Shown here: positions 28,128 to 35,593 of the stretch, piece by piece
Layout: each line of letters starts with the position of its first letter
Numbering within the stretch: position 1 is the stretch's first letter
Assembly (NCBI GenBank): GCA_023301505.1
Contig: JALZUP010000256.1
Coordinates: 1-35,593, forward strand
Origin: Robiginitomaculum sp.
GTDB taxonomy: Bacteria > Pseudomonadota > Alphaproteobacteria > Caulobacterales > Maricaulaceae
Direction of reading: 5' to 3'
Length of the DNA: 35,593 bases
Program-made: the position numbers and the translations under genes
The notes under the pieces: model-generated
What the model was told of the DNA's origin: nothing
The model's database searches: none
What the model saw: the letters and a program-made list of their open reading frames with translations, nothing else

Positions 28128-28725
28128 CCCATTACTGCGTCATGGGCTACAAGGTATCGTCCCATTGGGACTGTTCGTGTTGTTCGTGAAATCATACATC
28201 TTACATCATACATCATACATCATATATCATATATCATATATCATATATCTGTGTGGTTTGTGCTATGCGGATATATGATATATGATGTATGAATTCTGAT
28301 TTATGATTTTCATTCCATTCCCACGACTGCGTCATGGGCTACAAGGTGTTTTGGCTAATGCTCTTTGTGCTTCTAAGCACAAGCCATCCCAGCACGTTGG
28401 GACTGTTCGTGTTGTTCGTGAAATCATACATCTTATATCTTACATCATCAATCATATATCTATGTGGTTTGTGCCATGCGGATATATGATGTATGATGTA
28501 TGAATTCTGATTTATGATTTTCATTCCATCCCCACGACTGCGTCATGGGCTACAAGGTGTTTTTGGCTAATGCTCTTTGTGCTTCTAAGCACAAGCCATC
28601 CCAGCACGTTGGGACTGTTCGTGTTGTTCATGAAATCATACATCATACATCTTACATCATCAATCATATATCTATGTGATTTGCGCCATACGGATCTATG
28701 ATCTATAAATTCTGATTTATGATTT
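28128..28725 (-). repeat. Array of three compound A+B repeats
   Basis: Three A copies (28128-28187, 28321-28420, 28531-28632) alternate with three B copies (28189-28311, 28420-28520, 28632-28725). The two distal A copies carry an identical extra hairpin segment containing TTGTGCTTCTAAGCACAA. This 600-base stretch has no gene. The last B copy contains the stop codon of the 71-aa gene. Confidence 0.85.
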
Positions 28726-28932
28726 ATTCTTGAGTATCCACACTACCAATGCCACAAGCGCAATCACTGCACCCGCCAAAAAAGCACTATTCTTTTTCGT
28801 AATAAAAAGTGTGGTGCCTGGTACTTGTATCTGACTACTTAAGTCAGGAACTACATCGAGACATCGTTCCTCTGTGAATAACCAATACTGGCCTTCTTTA
28901 CAACGCTTATCGTATGTGTATAAGTTGAGCAT
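28717..28932 (-). CDS. Small tail-anchored protein, 71 aa
   Basis: Residues 1-30 hold a short cysteine pair motif, DKRCKEGQYWLFTEERCLDV (C11, C24). Residues about 49-67 form the C-terminal membrane helix and the end is KNKS. Not recognised. Its start overlaps the stop of the upstream 46-aa gene (TAATG), so translation is coupled. Confidence 0.68.
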   Translation of the reverse strand: MLNLYTYDKRCKEGQYWLFTEERCLDVVPDLSSQIQVPGTTLFITKKNSAFLAGAVIALVALVVWILKNKS

Positions 28933-29072
28933 TATTTACTGAATTTTACAAGACCTTGATCCCATAGAAAAAATACTACTGCGGCAATACCTGTCGCAAT
29001 AGTAAAAAGCATAATACCATGTGCTTGTTTGCAGCGATTACAGCTACATCCTTTTTTTGATGGATGATCCAT
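28932..29072 (-). CDS. Small membrane protein with CxCxxC, 46 aa
   Basis: Starts MDHPSKKGCSCNRCKQAHGI and continues with a membrane helix (MLFTIATGIAAVVFFLW) and a short tail DQGLVKFSK. The CSCNRC cluster is a plausible metal or disulfide site. TAATG overlap with the next gene and a 1-base gap from the previous gene support it as real despite its size. Confidence 0.72.
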   Translation of the reverse strand: MDHPSKKGCSCNRCKQAHGIMLFTIATGIAAVVFFLWDQGLVKFSK

Positions 29073-29073
29073 A

Positions 29074-29448
29074 TTATTTTTTCTTCTTTAACACTACTAA
29101 TAAAATTAAGCCCACTACGCCCCCTATGATCCAAATGATTTTATTGTCTTTGGGTGGTGGAGCAAGAGGTGCTTGCTGTACTGGATAGCCTTGTGGCGGA
29201 AAGTTGTTTCTTTGGTTCTTAAAAACTCCATCCACTATATTAGGTAAAACCTTTACTAGTCCATCACCTAGATTTCTCCAGAATTTCCCTTTCTGTGGAT
29301 CGACACCTGTATTAGCTATGCCTGATCCATCATATCCACTAGTGCTGCCTGTTATACCACCAGTACCAAAAGTACCGCTACCTACTCCAGTACCAAATTG
29401 ATAGTTTGGATTAGCATAAGGCGATACATATTCTGTAGTAAAATCCAT
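29074..29448 (-). CDS. Gly/Pro-rich tail-anchored protein, 124 aa
   Basis: A low-complexity Gly/Ser/Thr/Asn-rich N-terminal half (FGTGVGSGTFGTGGITGSTS), an amphipathic middle (GKFWRNLGDGLVKVLPNIVD), a Pro/Gln-rich linker, then a C-terminal helix (104-120) and KKKK tail. Unknown family. First gene of the three-gene run 29448-28717. Confidence 0.68.
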   Translation of the reverse strand: MDFTTEYVSPYANPNYQFGTGVGSGTFGTGGITGSTSGYDGSGIANTGVDPQKGKFWRNLGDGLVKVLPNIVDGVFKNQRNNFPPQGYPVQQAPLAPPPKDNKIIWIIGGVVGLILLVVLKKKK

Positions 29449-29480
29449 ATTAATGCTTTTCGGTTTGGATGATAAATATT

Positions 29481-29513
29481 AGATATGCCAAATTTTCATA
29501 AACTTGGCATATC
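29481..29513. terminator. Hairpin terminator before the tail-anchored gene run
   Basis: AGATATGCCAA pairs perfectly with TTGGCATATCT; T-run follows on the + strand. It ends the 85-aa gene or insulates the gene run. Confidence 0.75.
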
Positions 29514-29529
29514 TTTTTTTTTGCAAACC

Positions 29530-29787
29530 CTATTCAGGTATGACTTTTTCTGCATCCTTAATGTTTATATACCTTGTTGTCCGAGAGCCAAAAAGTCCAG
29601 CCAAAAAAGTACTACTACTCGCTAAGAAGTATTTAACTATAGGAGACATCTCGGGCACTAATGTTGGCAAATCAGTCAGAAATGCTGATGTTCCTGACAA
29701 AACAGTAACAACTAATAAATAAGCAATTGGCTTAGTTAGCTTTAACTTATCAAGTAACTCTGCTATTCTTTGATTCAAAGTATTCAT
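29530..29787 (-). CDS. Two-helix membrane protein, holin-like, 85 aa
   Basis: A short amphipathic N-terminus (NQRIAELLDKLKLTKP), two membrane helices (about 19-38 and 48-66) and a charged tail (SRTTRYINIKDAEKVIPE). Size and topology fit a class II holin, which would release the lysozyme or peptidases, but sequence alone does not prove this. Only a 53-base gap separates it from the integrase. Confidence 0.6.
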   Translation of the reverse strand: MNTLNQRIAELLDKLKLTKPIAYLLVVTVLSGTSAFLTDLPTLVPEMSPIVKYFLASSSTFLAGLFGSRTTRYINIKDAEKVIPE

Positions 29788-29840
29788 ACATTTTTATTTT
29801 AAAGAGATAATTTCGATGAAATTAATGATTTATGCAATTT

Positions 29841-30869
29841 TTATAATAAAAACAAGGCCCTTTGGCTTGTATTTAGTTCCGTATCAATATCTTCAGGGAT
29901 GTATCCCTTTAGTTCTTTAACATAATTCTCGGTTGTAGAAACAGAAGAATGTCCTAGTATCTTAGATAATTTATAAATATCTCGCCCATCCCTTATCCAA
30001 TTAGAGGCAAATGTGCGCCTGGCAGTATGCGTAGCGATTACTGTATACAAAGGAACATACTTCTTACTCACCTTATCTAATGTTCCTTGAACGATAAGCA
30101 CCTCTCTCAGTAGTCCTACTCTTTTACCTATCACCTTTAGATTGTGTGTTGCGTTCCCACAAGAAGGCAATTTACAATTTTTAGACCCTTGGAATAAATA
30201 AGTTTTTCCTGATAGTTCCTCAAATGCCTTTCGATAAACTCGTAATATAGAGATCGCCAAATCGTTTAAATGTACACTTACGACCTTCCCTCTTTTTTGC
30301 GTTTCAAAATCTACGATGTACCAATTATTACCTTTTTTCTGTAAATGTCTCCTTTGAAGTCTAGCTAGATAACCCCACCTGAAACCTATTTGAGATTGAA
30401 AAACAAATAAATGTATTCCAAATTGCTGTGCTGGTGTTATCTTGATAAAAGCACCATTTTTAAGTTGATACCCTTTATATTTATATAAAGCCGCTAATTC
30501 TTCATCTTTCAAGATCGCCTTGTCATTCTTAGGCGTTTTGATGTTTTGATAATACCTAAGTATCTGATCAAAATCATTATTAATACTATAACCAAACATT
30601 TTGGCGTGCTTTAGGAATCCGCACAACAATGTTCCATATAGCTTTAATGTTTTATTGGTACACCTGCCTAGCTTTCCATTCGTCAATTCTTTCATAAAAA
30701 CAACAAACCACTCTAGGCTTATGTTCTGTAAATATAAAGTACCTTTTTTGCTTTGATACTTGTCAATTTTCGTCTGTAGTTTCAATAAGCTTGCGTAACT
30801 CCCTGGCTTTAGCTGGGGCTTTTTAAGCTCTTTGTATTTCTCAAATACTTCTGAAAAATTAGCATTCAT
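29841..30869 (-). CDS. Tyrosine recombinase / integrase, 342 aa
   Basis: The catalytic set of phage-type tyrosine recombinases is present: Arg in IGFRWGYLARL (R164), beta-hairpin Lys in TQKRGKVV (K192 or K195), HTARR (H281, R284), LGH (H307) and the nucleophile in TTENYVK (Y316). Residues about 20-110 form the helical core-binding domain. It resembles integrases of Bacteroidota phages and conjugative elements, indicating the element can integrate or invert/resolve DNA. The gene lies inside the window, not at an edge, and no tRNA or att duplication is seen beside it. Confidence 0.93.
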   Translation of the reverse strand: MNANFSEVFEKYKELKKPQLKPGSYASLLKLQTKIDKYQSKKGTLYLQNISLEWFVVFMKELTNGKLGRCTNKTLKLYGTLLCGFLKHAKMFGYSINNDFDQILRYYQNIKTPKNDKAILKDEELAALYKYKGYQLKNGAFIKITPAQQFGIHLFVFQSQIGFRWGYLARLQRRHLQKKGNNWYIVDFETQKRGKVVSVHLNDLAISILRVYRKAFEELSGKTYLFQGSKNCKLPSCGNATHNLKVIGKRVGLLREVLIVQGTLDKVSKKYVPLYTVIATHTARRTFASNWIRDGRDIYKLSKILGHSSVSTTENYVKELKGYIPEDIDTELNTSQRALFLL

Positions 30870-31116
30870 AATTTAGTGTTTTTAATCAAAATTAATAAAA
30901 ACGCCAAATTATGAATACTTTTAATATGTTTTACGAATTACGGGATATTTTTTGACAAAATATCTCCCATAACTATAGAATGTTACTTATGAGTGTTACC
31001 CAAAAAGCAACACACATAAGTAAAACTACACATAGGTTTCGCTTTCTTTCTAATTCTGTTTTCCCTTCGTATAACATTTGTATATTATTGTTTCGCATTT
31101 TTTTTGCGCAGGGCTA
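30870..31116. other. Gap upstream of the integrase
   Basis: Contains TAATTTTG on the - strand (30887-30894), a possible -7 box without a well-placed -33, and a hairpin GGGATATTTT-TTGAC-AAAATATCTCCC (about 30942-30966). No gene seen. It could hold an attachment site, but no repeat partner was found by eye. Confidence 0.35.
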
Positions 31117-32505
31117 CTATGGGCAGTCACAATCACAAATTACTTTTGCACTCATTTCTGCATCGACTTGATCCCAATTTCTATCGCCTCCTGTTACTTC
31201 AAACTTCCAATAGTCAAAATTTCCTTCTAATATAAATCCTAATTGCGAACCTCCTGTAGGAATGAAATCATAAGTTGTAGAAGATGTAGGTACAAGAGTC
31301 GCCCCTGCTTGCACGCTTATTATTATACCTGTAGTATCACTAATCGTCAATATTCCGCCTCCGTTTAATGTCCCTGGCTGAATGCTTGCTATATCTAATA
31401 TGTTTATTTTTGTGCAATTAGTAGGATTAATACATGCTGCATCCGATGCTCTACTTGTTATTTCCCCGAAATATCCCTCCATGTTTGAGTTTGCGCCAAC
31501 TGGAAAATTTGCTCTTTCCGAAACATTCAACTCATAGACATTATCAATGTATGCCTCATAATATTCTGTAGAAAATCCATATTTTTGAGTCCCATCTAAC
31601 GTATAATCATCTATACTTAGCTCACAGTCAGAGGAAGTATATACATTAGGTTGTCCTGTACTTACTATTGTAGGATTTGAAAAAGGGCAGTTATCTGTGT
31701 CGAACTTATACTTAACTATCTCCTCTAGGTCGCAGACTACTACTATATCATCACTTCCGTCTAAGGGATTTCCTCCAGCATTACATTCGTCTATATTAGA
31801 GTTTCCACCATTATCGCAATCCGCCGTTGCTAATGGACTCGTAGGGTTTGCTGTAACAAAAGCACATAATTCTGTGCTTGTGTAAGTGTTTGAACAAGGA
31901 TCGTTAGGATCAGTATTATCTGTGTTGATTTCTTCGTCATTCGTTATTCCGTCACCATCACAATCAGCCGCAAGATATGCAGGAGTAGGATTCACTAAGT
32001 CAGGGTCAACACAAGGGTCTGAATCATCTGTATCTCCTTGTCCTATAGTAGTACCGTCTCCATCACAATCGTTTGTAGAGAGTGAAGTAGGGTTAGGTAC
32101 ACAAGGATTATTGTCATCTACATCATTAACCGCTGGCGTTCCGTCACCATCACAATCTGTACAACTTTGATTTGTCCAAGTTGTGCATACTACATTATCT
32201 TGTGTATCAGAACAACCGACATCACTCGCAACAAGGCACTCTTCTAATATAGAACCTATAGCAATTTGAGAAGTGTCTATGAATACAGAAGGAGGTAACA
32301 CTGTAAGAAGTGTAGCTGCTCCAATCACACTATTTGCAGAACTAACCTCTGAAAAAGTACCTTGCAATACCCCGTCGATTTTAATTTCAATTTGATAACT
32401 CGAAACGGTTGCAGGTGAACAAGAAAAAGAATAAGTAACAGTACATTGAGCCGTAGCAAAAAAGCTAACCAGCATACACATTAAAGAAAGAATTATATTT
32501 TTCAT
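31117..32505 (-). CDS. Exported protein with calcium-binding (thrombospondin-3-like) repeats, 462 aa
   Basis: The start is placed at the ATG giving signal peptide MKNIILSLMCMLVSFFATAQ; the longer frame overlaps the upstream gene. Residues about 130-240 have DCDGDGT-type Asp-rich repeats (CTDCDGDGTPAVNDVDDNNP and similar), which bind calcium. Then comes a PCSNTYTSTELC...DCDNGGNSNI segment shared with the collagen-like protein. The C-terminal 190 residues are beta-rich and end DRNWDQVDAEMSAKVICDCD. No sorting domain is visible. A surface adhesin or fibre tip is likely (inference). Confidence 0.78.
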   Translation of the reverse strand: MKNIILSLMCMLVSFFATAQCTVTYSFSCSPATVSSYQIEIKIDGVLQGTFSEVSSANSVIGAATLLTVLPPSVFIDTSQIAIGSILEECLVASDVGCSDTQDNVVCTTWTNQSCTDCDGDGTPAVNDVDDNNPCVPNPTSLSTNDCDGDGTTIGQGDTDDSDPCVDPDLVNPTPAYLAADCDGDGITNDEEINTDNTDPNDPCSNTYTSTELCAFVTANPTSPLATADCDNGGNSNIDECNAGGNPLDGSDDIVVVCDLEEIVKYKFDTDNCPFSNPTIVSTGQPNVYTSSDCELSIDDYTLDGTQKYGFSTEYYEAYIDNVYELNVSERANFPVGANSNMEGYFGEITSRASDAACINPTNCTKINILDIASIQPGTLNGGGILTISDTTGIIISVQAGATLVPTSSTTYDFIPTGGSQLGFILEGNFDYWKFEVTGGDRNWDQVDAEMSAKVICDCDCP

Positions 32506-32536
32506 TATATCTATAATTAAGTTTTTTTTAAAAGAA

Positions 32537-34027
32537 TTAGTTACAAGAAAAGGTAGACATTGCCATGTGATTTTCTGAGCATGTGGTGCTTGATGTGGCA
32601 TTATGATTTGTAGCATCATCGTTTGAATCAAGTGGATTACCACCGTTTTGACACTCGATAATATTTGAATTTCCTCCTAAATCACAATCGGCTAATGCTA
32701 ATGGACTGTTTGGGTTCGCAATTACATAGTCACATAATTCTGATGCTGTATAAGAGTTTGAACAGGGGTTTAAAGGGTCGGTAGGTGTTCCTGCGCTACA
32801 TTCTATTAGATTTGAAAATCCATCTCCATCACAATCAGCGTTTTCATACAGTGTATTTCCTGCTGCAATTTCTGCACAAACATCTGCACCTGTTGCTGCT
32901 GCAATTGTACATATTACATCTACTGCGCAAGCAGGTTGACATATCCTTCCGAACGTGTCAACTGTAATAGTATCTCCTAGATTACCTACTATGTAATTGA
33001 CCTGATATATTGAGTCTACCGTATTTATTTGAGTAGGGCATTTTTGAGGTTCATCGTACACACAAGAAATAATATTTCCTGTAGCATCTGTAATGCAAAT
33101 AGAGTCGTTGTATATCTGATCTGTTAGGTTATATTCAATATCTTCTGCTGGATCTCCTGGCAAACCTTGTTCTCCTTGAGGGCCCGTTGCGCCCGTTGCA
33201 CCATCTGCACCTGCATCACCTTTTGGTCCATCTGCGCCCGCATCACCTGTGTCGCCTTTTGGCCCCGTTGCGCCCGTTGCTCCATCTGCCCCTGCATCAC
33301 CTGTGTCACCTTTTGGTCCATCTGCGCCCTTTGCTCCATCTGCGCCCGCATCACCTGTGTCGCCTTTTGGCCCCGTTGCGCCCGTTGCTCCATCTGCCCC
33401 TGCATCACCTGTGTCACCTTTTGGTCCATCTGCACCCGTTGCACCATCTGCCCCTGCATCACCTGTGTCGCCTTTTGGGCCCGTTGCGCCCGTTGCTCCA
33501 TCTGCCCCTGCATCACCTGTGTCGCCTTTTGGGCCATCTGCGCCCGTTGCTCCATCTGCGCCCGCATCACCTGTGTCACCTTTTGGGCCATCTGCGCCCG
33601 TTGCTCCTGTTGCACCCGTTGCTCCTGTTGCACCCACCGGACCTTGCAAATCTTGCGTTTCTTCTAATTGTCCATTAATGAATATTTGGAGCTCAGTACT
33701 CCCAGACATGAATACAAATTCTATGCAATCATTAAGCCCTGCACAAGATGCTGTACCTCCTCCTAAGGAAGTACAGAAGCCAGGTATTATTTGATTATGT
33801 ATTTCATTGCCGGATAAATCCGAGTACACAAATACGGCATCTCCGCCTTGACAGTATCCCGATGTTATCGTTGCTTCTTTGTAGCCGGCTGTTGTACTGA
33901 CGACAAAACAACCTGCCACCGTAGCTCCTTGCGCATCTTTGCAGGGAGATAGCTGCTGCACTTTTGTCTGTGCCGATAACGAGACAGAAAAGCATAACAA
34001 GGAGAGATAAATTAATATATTTTTCAT
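32537..34027 (-). CDS. Exported collagen-like fibre protein, 496 aa
   Basis: A signal peptide ([20 protein letters not shown]) is followed by an N-terminal domain shared with the 308-aa neighbour (TKVQQLSPC...VAGC). About 52 uninterrupted Gly-X-Y triplets follow (about residues 129-285), ending [16 protein letters not shown] region with an Asp-rich [13 protein letters not shown] motif and [10 protein letters not shown]...[10 protein letters not shown] segment comes next. Collagen-like stalks trimerise and are common in phage fibres and bacterial surface appendages. Confidence 0.85.
   Translation of the reverse strand: MKNILIYLSLLCFSVSLSAQTKVQQLSPCKDAQGATVAGCFVVSTTAGYKEATITSGYCQGGDAVFVYSDLSGNEIHNQIIPGFCTSLGGGTASCAGLNDCIEFVFMSGSTELQIFINGQLEETQDLQGPVGATGATGATGATGADGPKGDTGDAGADGATGADGPKGDTGDAGADGATGATGPKGDTGDAGADGATGADGPKGDTGDAGADGATGATGPKGDTGDAGADGAKGADGPKGDTGDAGADGATGATGPKGDTGDAGADGPKGDAGADGATGATGPQGEQGLPGDPAEDIEYNLTDQIYNDSICITDATGNIISCVYDEPQKCPTQINTVDSIYQVNYIVGNLGDTITVDTFGRICQPACAVDVICTIAAATGADVCAEIAAGNTLYENADCDGDGFSNLIECSAGTPTDPLNPCSNSYTASELCDYVIANPNSPLALADCDLGGNSNIIECQNGGNPLDSNDDATNHNATSSTTCSENHMAMSTFSCN
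33170..33640 (-). repeat. Collagen-type DNA repeat, 54-bp units
   Basis: Seven copies of the [10 protein letters not shown] core. The preceding triplet mostly alternates between GAD and GAT, giving a 108-bp higher-order period. One copy has GAK in the linker. This implies expansion in units of two. Confidence 0.88.
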
Positions 34028-34075
34028 TTTATTGATAAATTTTATGTTTTATGCAATCTCAAAATCTGCAAATAA

Positions 34076-35002
34076 TTATTCACAAATCAAAGCGAAAGAT
34101 TGTATTGTTCTACGCTCCGAAATAGCACATCCTGCTGCTTCCTCCGTGTATGTTTGTAATACAATAGGTGTGTCTATAGCGACTCCTGCTCCGTCGAGGC
34201 TGTAGCTATCAGTAGCAGTTAAGGCGCCATCAAAACCGTAATTATGAAGGACAGTACCATCCGCAGAAAAAGTAGTTAGCTCTGCATCGCCTTGATTTTC
34301 GAAGCCCGTGAAGGTTACTTCGCAGGTAGTTGCATCAAAACTGATACCTGGTATACTAGCACCTGCATCTATATTATCTACTCCTGAGTCGCTTATATTG
34401 ATAGCGTATTGCATTTCAAAATAAAGGCCATTGTCGGTAGCGAATGAAATAGTCACTATATGACAGGCGTTATCTGGATAGGTATGTAGTAAGTTTGGTA
34501 TTTCAAATCCTGTACTAGTCAAACCGTCCGAAATAACCATAGGCGTTCCACTAAATTCAAAATTAATAGATACGTCTACACTAGTTGCAATGTCATTGCC
34601 TAAGTAATTGAAATTTGAAAAATCAAAAATCAATTTATTAGTCGATGCATCCACAATCATAAAATCTATAGTGCCGCCTACTGCATTATGTATTAGGCTC
34701 AAGTTTCCGTTACAGGAAGAATGGCAAGTACTAGTCGGATCCGTACACATTCCGCCTATAGTCTCGATGTGCAGGACACTGCCTGAATGATCGACGTATT
34801 CCAATTGCAAGTCTCCGTTGACGCAATTAGTTTTACTGTAAACTACTTCTACCCAATTTCCGCCTAAATCGGTCACTAGCTTACAGCCAGCGACAGCGTT
34901 CCCTTCTAGATCCAAGCAAGGCGCTAATTGTCCGACTTTCGTTTGGGAATATCCCGTTGTTATTGTAGCAAAAAACAATAATGCTATAATTTTATTTTTC
35001 AT
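34076..35002 (-). CDS. Exported protein, 308 aa, paralogue of the fibre N-terminus
   Basis: A signal peptide (MKNKIIALLFFATITTGYSQ) is followed by TKVGQLAPCLDLEGNAVAGC, which aligns with the fibre protein's [20 protein letters not shown], then a matching C...GD..L.Y.D.SG..LH pattern. This domain (about 20-100) is the likely attachment module shared by both. The rest is beta-rich with Ig-like strands. It probably assembles on the same structure (inference). Confidence 0.75.
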   Translation of the reverse strand: MKNKIIALLFFATITTGYSQTKVGQLAPCLDLEGNAVAGCKLVTDLGGNWVEVVYSKTNCVNGDLQLEYVDHSGSVLHIETIGGMCTDPTSTCHSSCNGNLSLIHNAVGGTIDFMIVDASTNKLIFDFSNFNYLGNDIATSVDVSINFEFSGTPMVISDGLTSTGFEIPNLLHTYPDNACHIVTISFATDNGLYFEMQYAINISDSGVDNIDAGASIPGISFDATTCEVTFTGFENQGDAELTTFSADGTVLHNYGFDGALTATDSYSLDGAGVAIDTPIVLQTYTEEAAGCAISERRTIQSFALICE

Positions 35003-35053
35003 TAAAATTTCTTTAAAATTTTGTAATCGGTTCGATTTTTTATCGTAAAAAAA

Positions 35054-35311
35054 TTACAATCTTTTGATCTTTTCTTTTTTATGCTCTTGGCAGCTTTGTC
35101 GTAGGTAGTCGCTTATGGTCGCTTCTATCTTACATTCATCCCAATTTCTGTTGTCGTAGGACATTTGTATGAAAATAGCGCCTGTTGCGTCAGAAGTTAC
35201 CAATATTGCTACCTCTTGCTTTTCTACTGTTTTATTAGGCGTTTCTTCGCTTATAAATGCAGTAAGAAAAAGAAGGGAGAAAAAACTGCATAAAATTAGT
35301 TTGGCTTTCAT
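35054..35311 (-). CDS. Exported small protein, 85 aa
   Basis: Signal peptide at residues 1-20 (MKAKLILCSFFSLLFLTAFI), then a short beta domain with IFIQMSYDNRNWDECKIEAT and a basic tail (HKKEKIKRL). The NRNWDE segment recalls the NWDQVDAEMSAKVIC end of the 462-aa protein. First gene of the four-gene exported operon running to 31117. Confidence 0.65.
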   Translation of the reverse strand: MKAKLILCSFFSLLFLTAFISEETPNKTVEKQEVAILVTSDATGAIFIQMSYDNRNWDECKIEATISDYLRQSCQEHKKEKIKRL

Positions 35312-35593
35312 TTTTCTTTAAGTATGGGCGTTGAAAAAAGAGGAACACAGGGACGCAGAGGCACAGACAAATTAATGCCCTGTGACTATACGCCTCTATG
35401 TTCTAATTACCTAGTGATTGAAGTCATAAGTCCTTGACAATTAAAATGGACTCTTTTTGAGTAATACTTCGTTGTTCGTCGATCAGGTAGCTATGCAGGC
35501 TGGCCGAGAATGCGCTAACGTAACCACCAAATTTATTTGGTAGGTTGTACACAAATTGATTGTCAATATATTACATAGAACCAGCCAAATAAA
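35312..35593. other. Right-end gap with two palindromic motifs
   Basis: Contains CACAGGG...CCCTGTG (35346-35384) around a GACGCAGAGGCACAGAC tract that resembles a widespread intergenic repeat, and the palindrome CCAAAT-TT-ATTTGG (35527-35540) near the window end. Both outermost genes read away from the window ends, so if the molecule is circular this region plus 1-176 would be a divergent control region or origin. No gene seen. Confidence 0.45.

Noticed and set aside
28050-28524. Frames of 61-80 aa with SYIIHHISYIIYHIS-type repeats
   Set aside because: These are translations of the A/B hairpin repeats in a gene-free region.
28128-28725. Possible CRISPR array
   Set aside because: The repeats are about 100-200 bases, contain internal hairpins and are separated by each other, not by unique spacers of constant length.
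31117-32643. Longer start for the calcium-binding-repeat protein
   Set aside because: The extra 46 residues overlap the upstream gene. The internal ATG gives a classical signal peptide, so the start at 32505 is used.
33124-33794. Long open frames on both strands within the collagen-like region
   Set aside because: The 54-bp repeat keeps other frames open automatically. Only the - strand frame with signal peptide and Gly-X-Y pattern makes sense.

Overview
The window is AT-rich bacterial DNA that looks like a mobile or virus-like element from the phylum Bacteroidota, possibly a Saprospiria-like marine lineage. The phylum call rests on three things: A-rich start contexts with no clear Shine-Dalgarno sequence, promoters of the TTTG/TAnnTTTG type, and a Bacteroidota-style tyrosine recombinase. 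I see no rRNA, tRNA or CRISPR, and no ordinary housekeeping block apart from a cysteine desulfurase.

Layout. Positions 1-4300 (+) hold a cysteine desulfurase with a possible N-terminal membrane anchor, several unknown small genes and an HD-like DUF5662-type gene. Positions 4300-6500 (+) hold a short direct-repeat array, a ParB-like gene, a small helical protein, a protamine-like basic protein and a two-helix membrane protein. Positions 6503-16479 (+) hold two polyvalent proteins of the kind phages and conjugative elements send into a recipient with their DNA: a DdrB/ParB-like protein of 658 aa and a 2611-aa protein with an N6-methylase domain and an HEWGH metallopeptidase-like domain. Positions 16833-18257 (+) hold a membrane-anchored thioredoxin-fold protein and an M15-like peptidase. 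Positions 18410-20070 (-) hold a small regulatory/unknown cluster with a ribbon-helix-helix protein, a well-defined promoter/operator and a decayed gene. Positions 20720-21651 (+) hold a helical protein and a lipoprotein. Positions 22177-29787 (-) hold about fourteen small genes, nearly all single-pass membrane proteins, including a GH108 lysozyme, a matrixin-like protease, a rhodanese and a helix-hairpin-helix protein. Positions 29841-30869 (-) hold the integrase. Positions 31117-35311 (-) hold four exported proteins, one with a long collagen-like stalk.

How it may work together (inference). Many unrelated domains carry the same kind of short C-terminal membrane helix with a basic or short tail. 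Together with three cell-wall or protein-degrading enzymes, exported fibre-like proteins, a DNA-condensing candidate and polyvalent proteins, this suggests a membrane-containing particle or cell-to-cell DNA delivery apparatus. I cannot recognise a capsid, packaging ATPase, relaxase, coupling protein or replication initiator. If this is a transfer or virus system, its core proteins are either unlike known ones or outside the window.

The DNA itself is unusual. A 29-bp palindrome occurs ten times in frame inside the two polyvalent genes and once or twice between genes. A two-hairpin leader repeat (A) sits just upstream of start codons, and an AT-rich hairpin repeat (B) sits just downstream of stop codons. 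Two copies of a structured element follow stop codons in inverted orientation, 14.5 kb apart.
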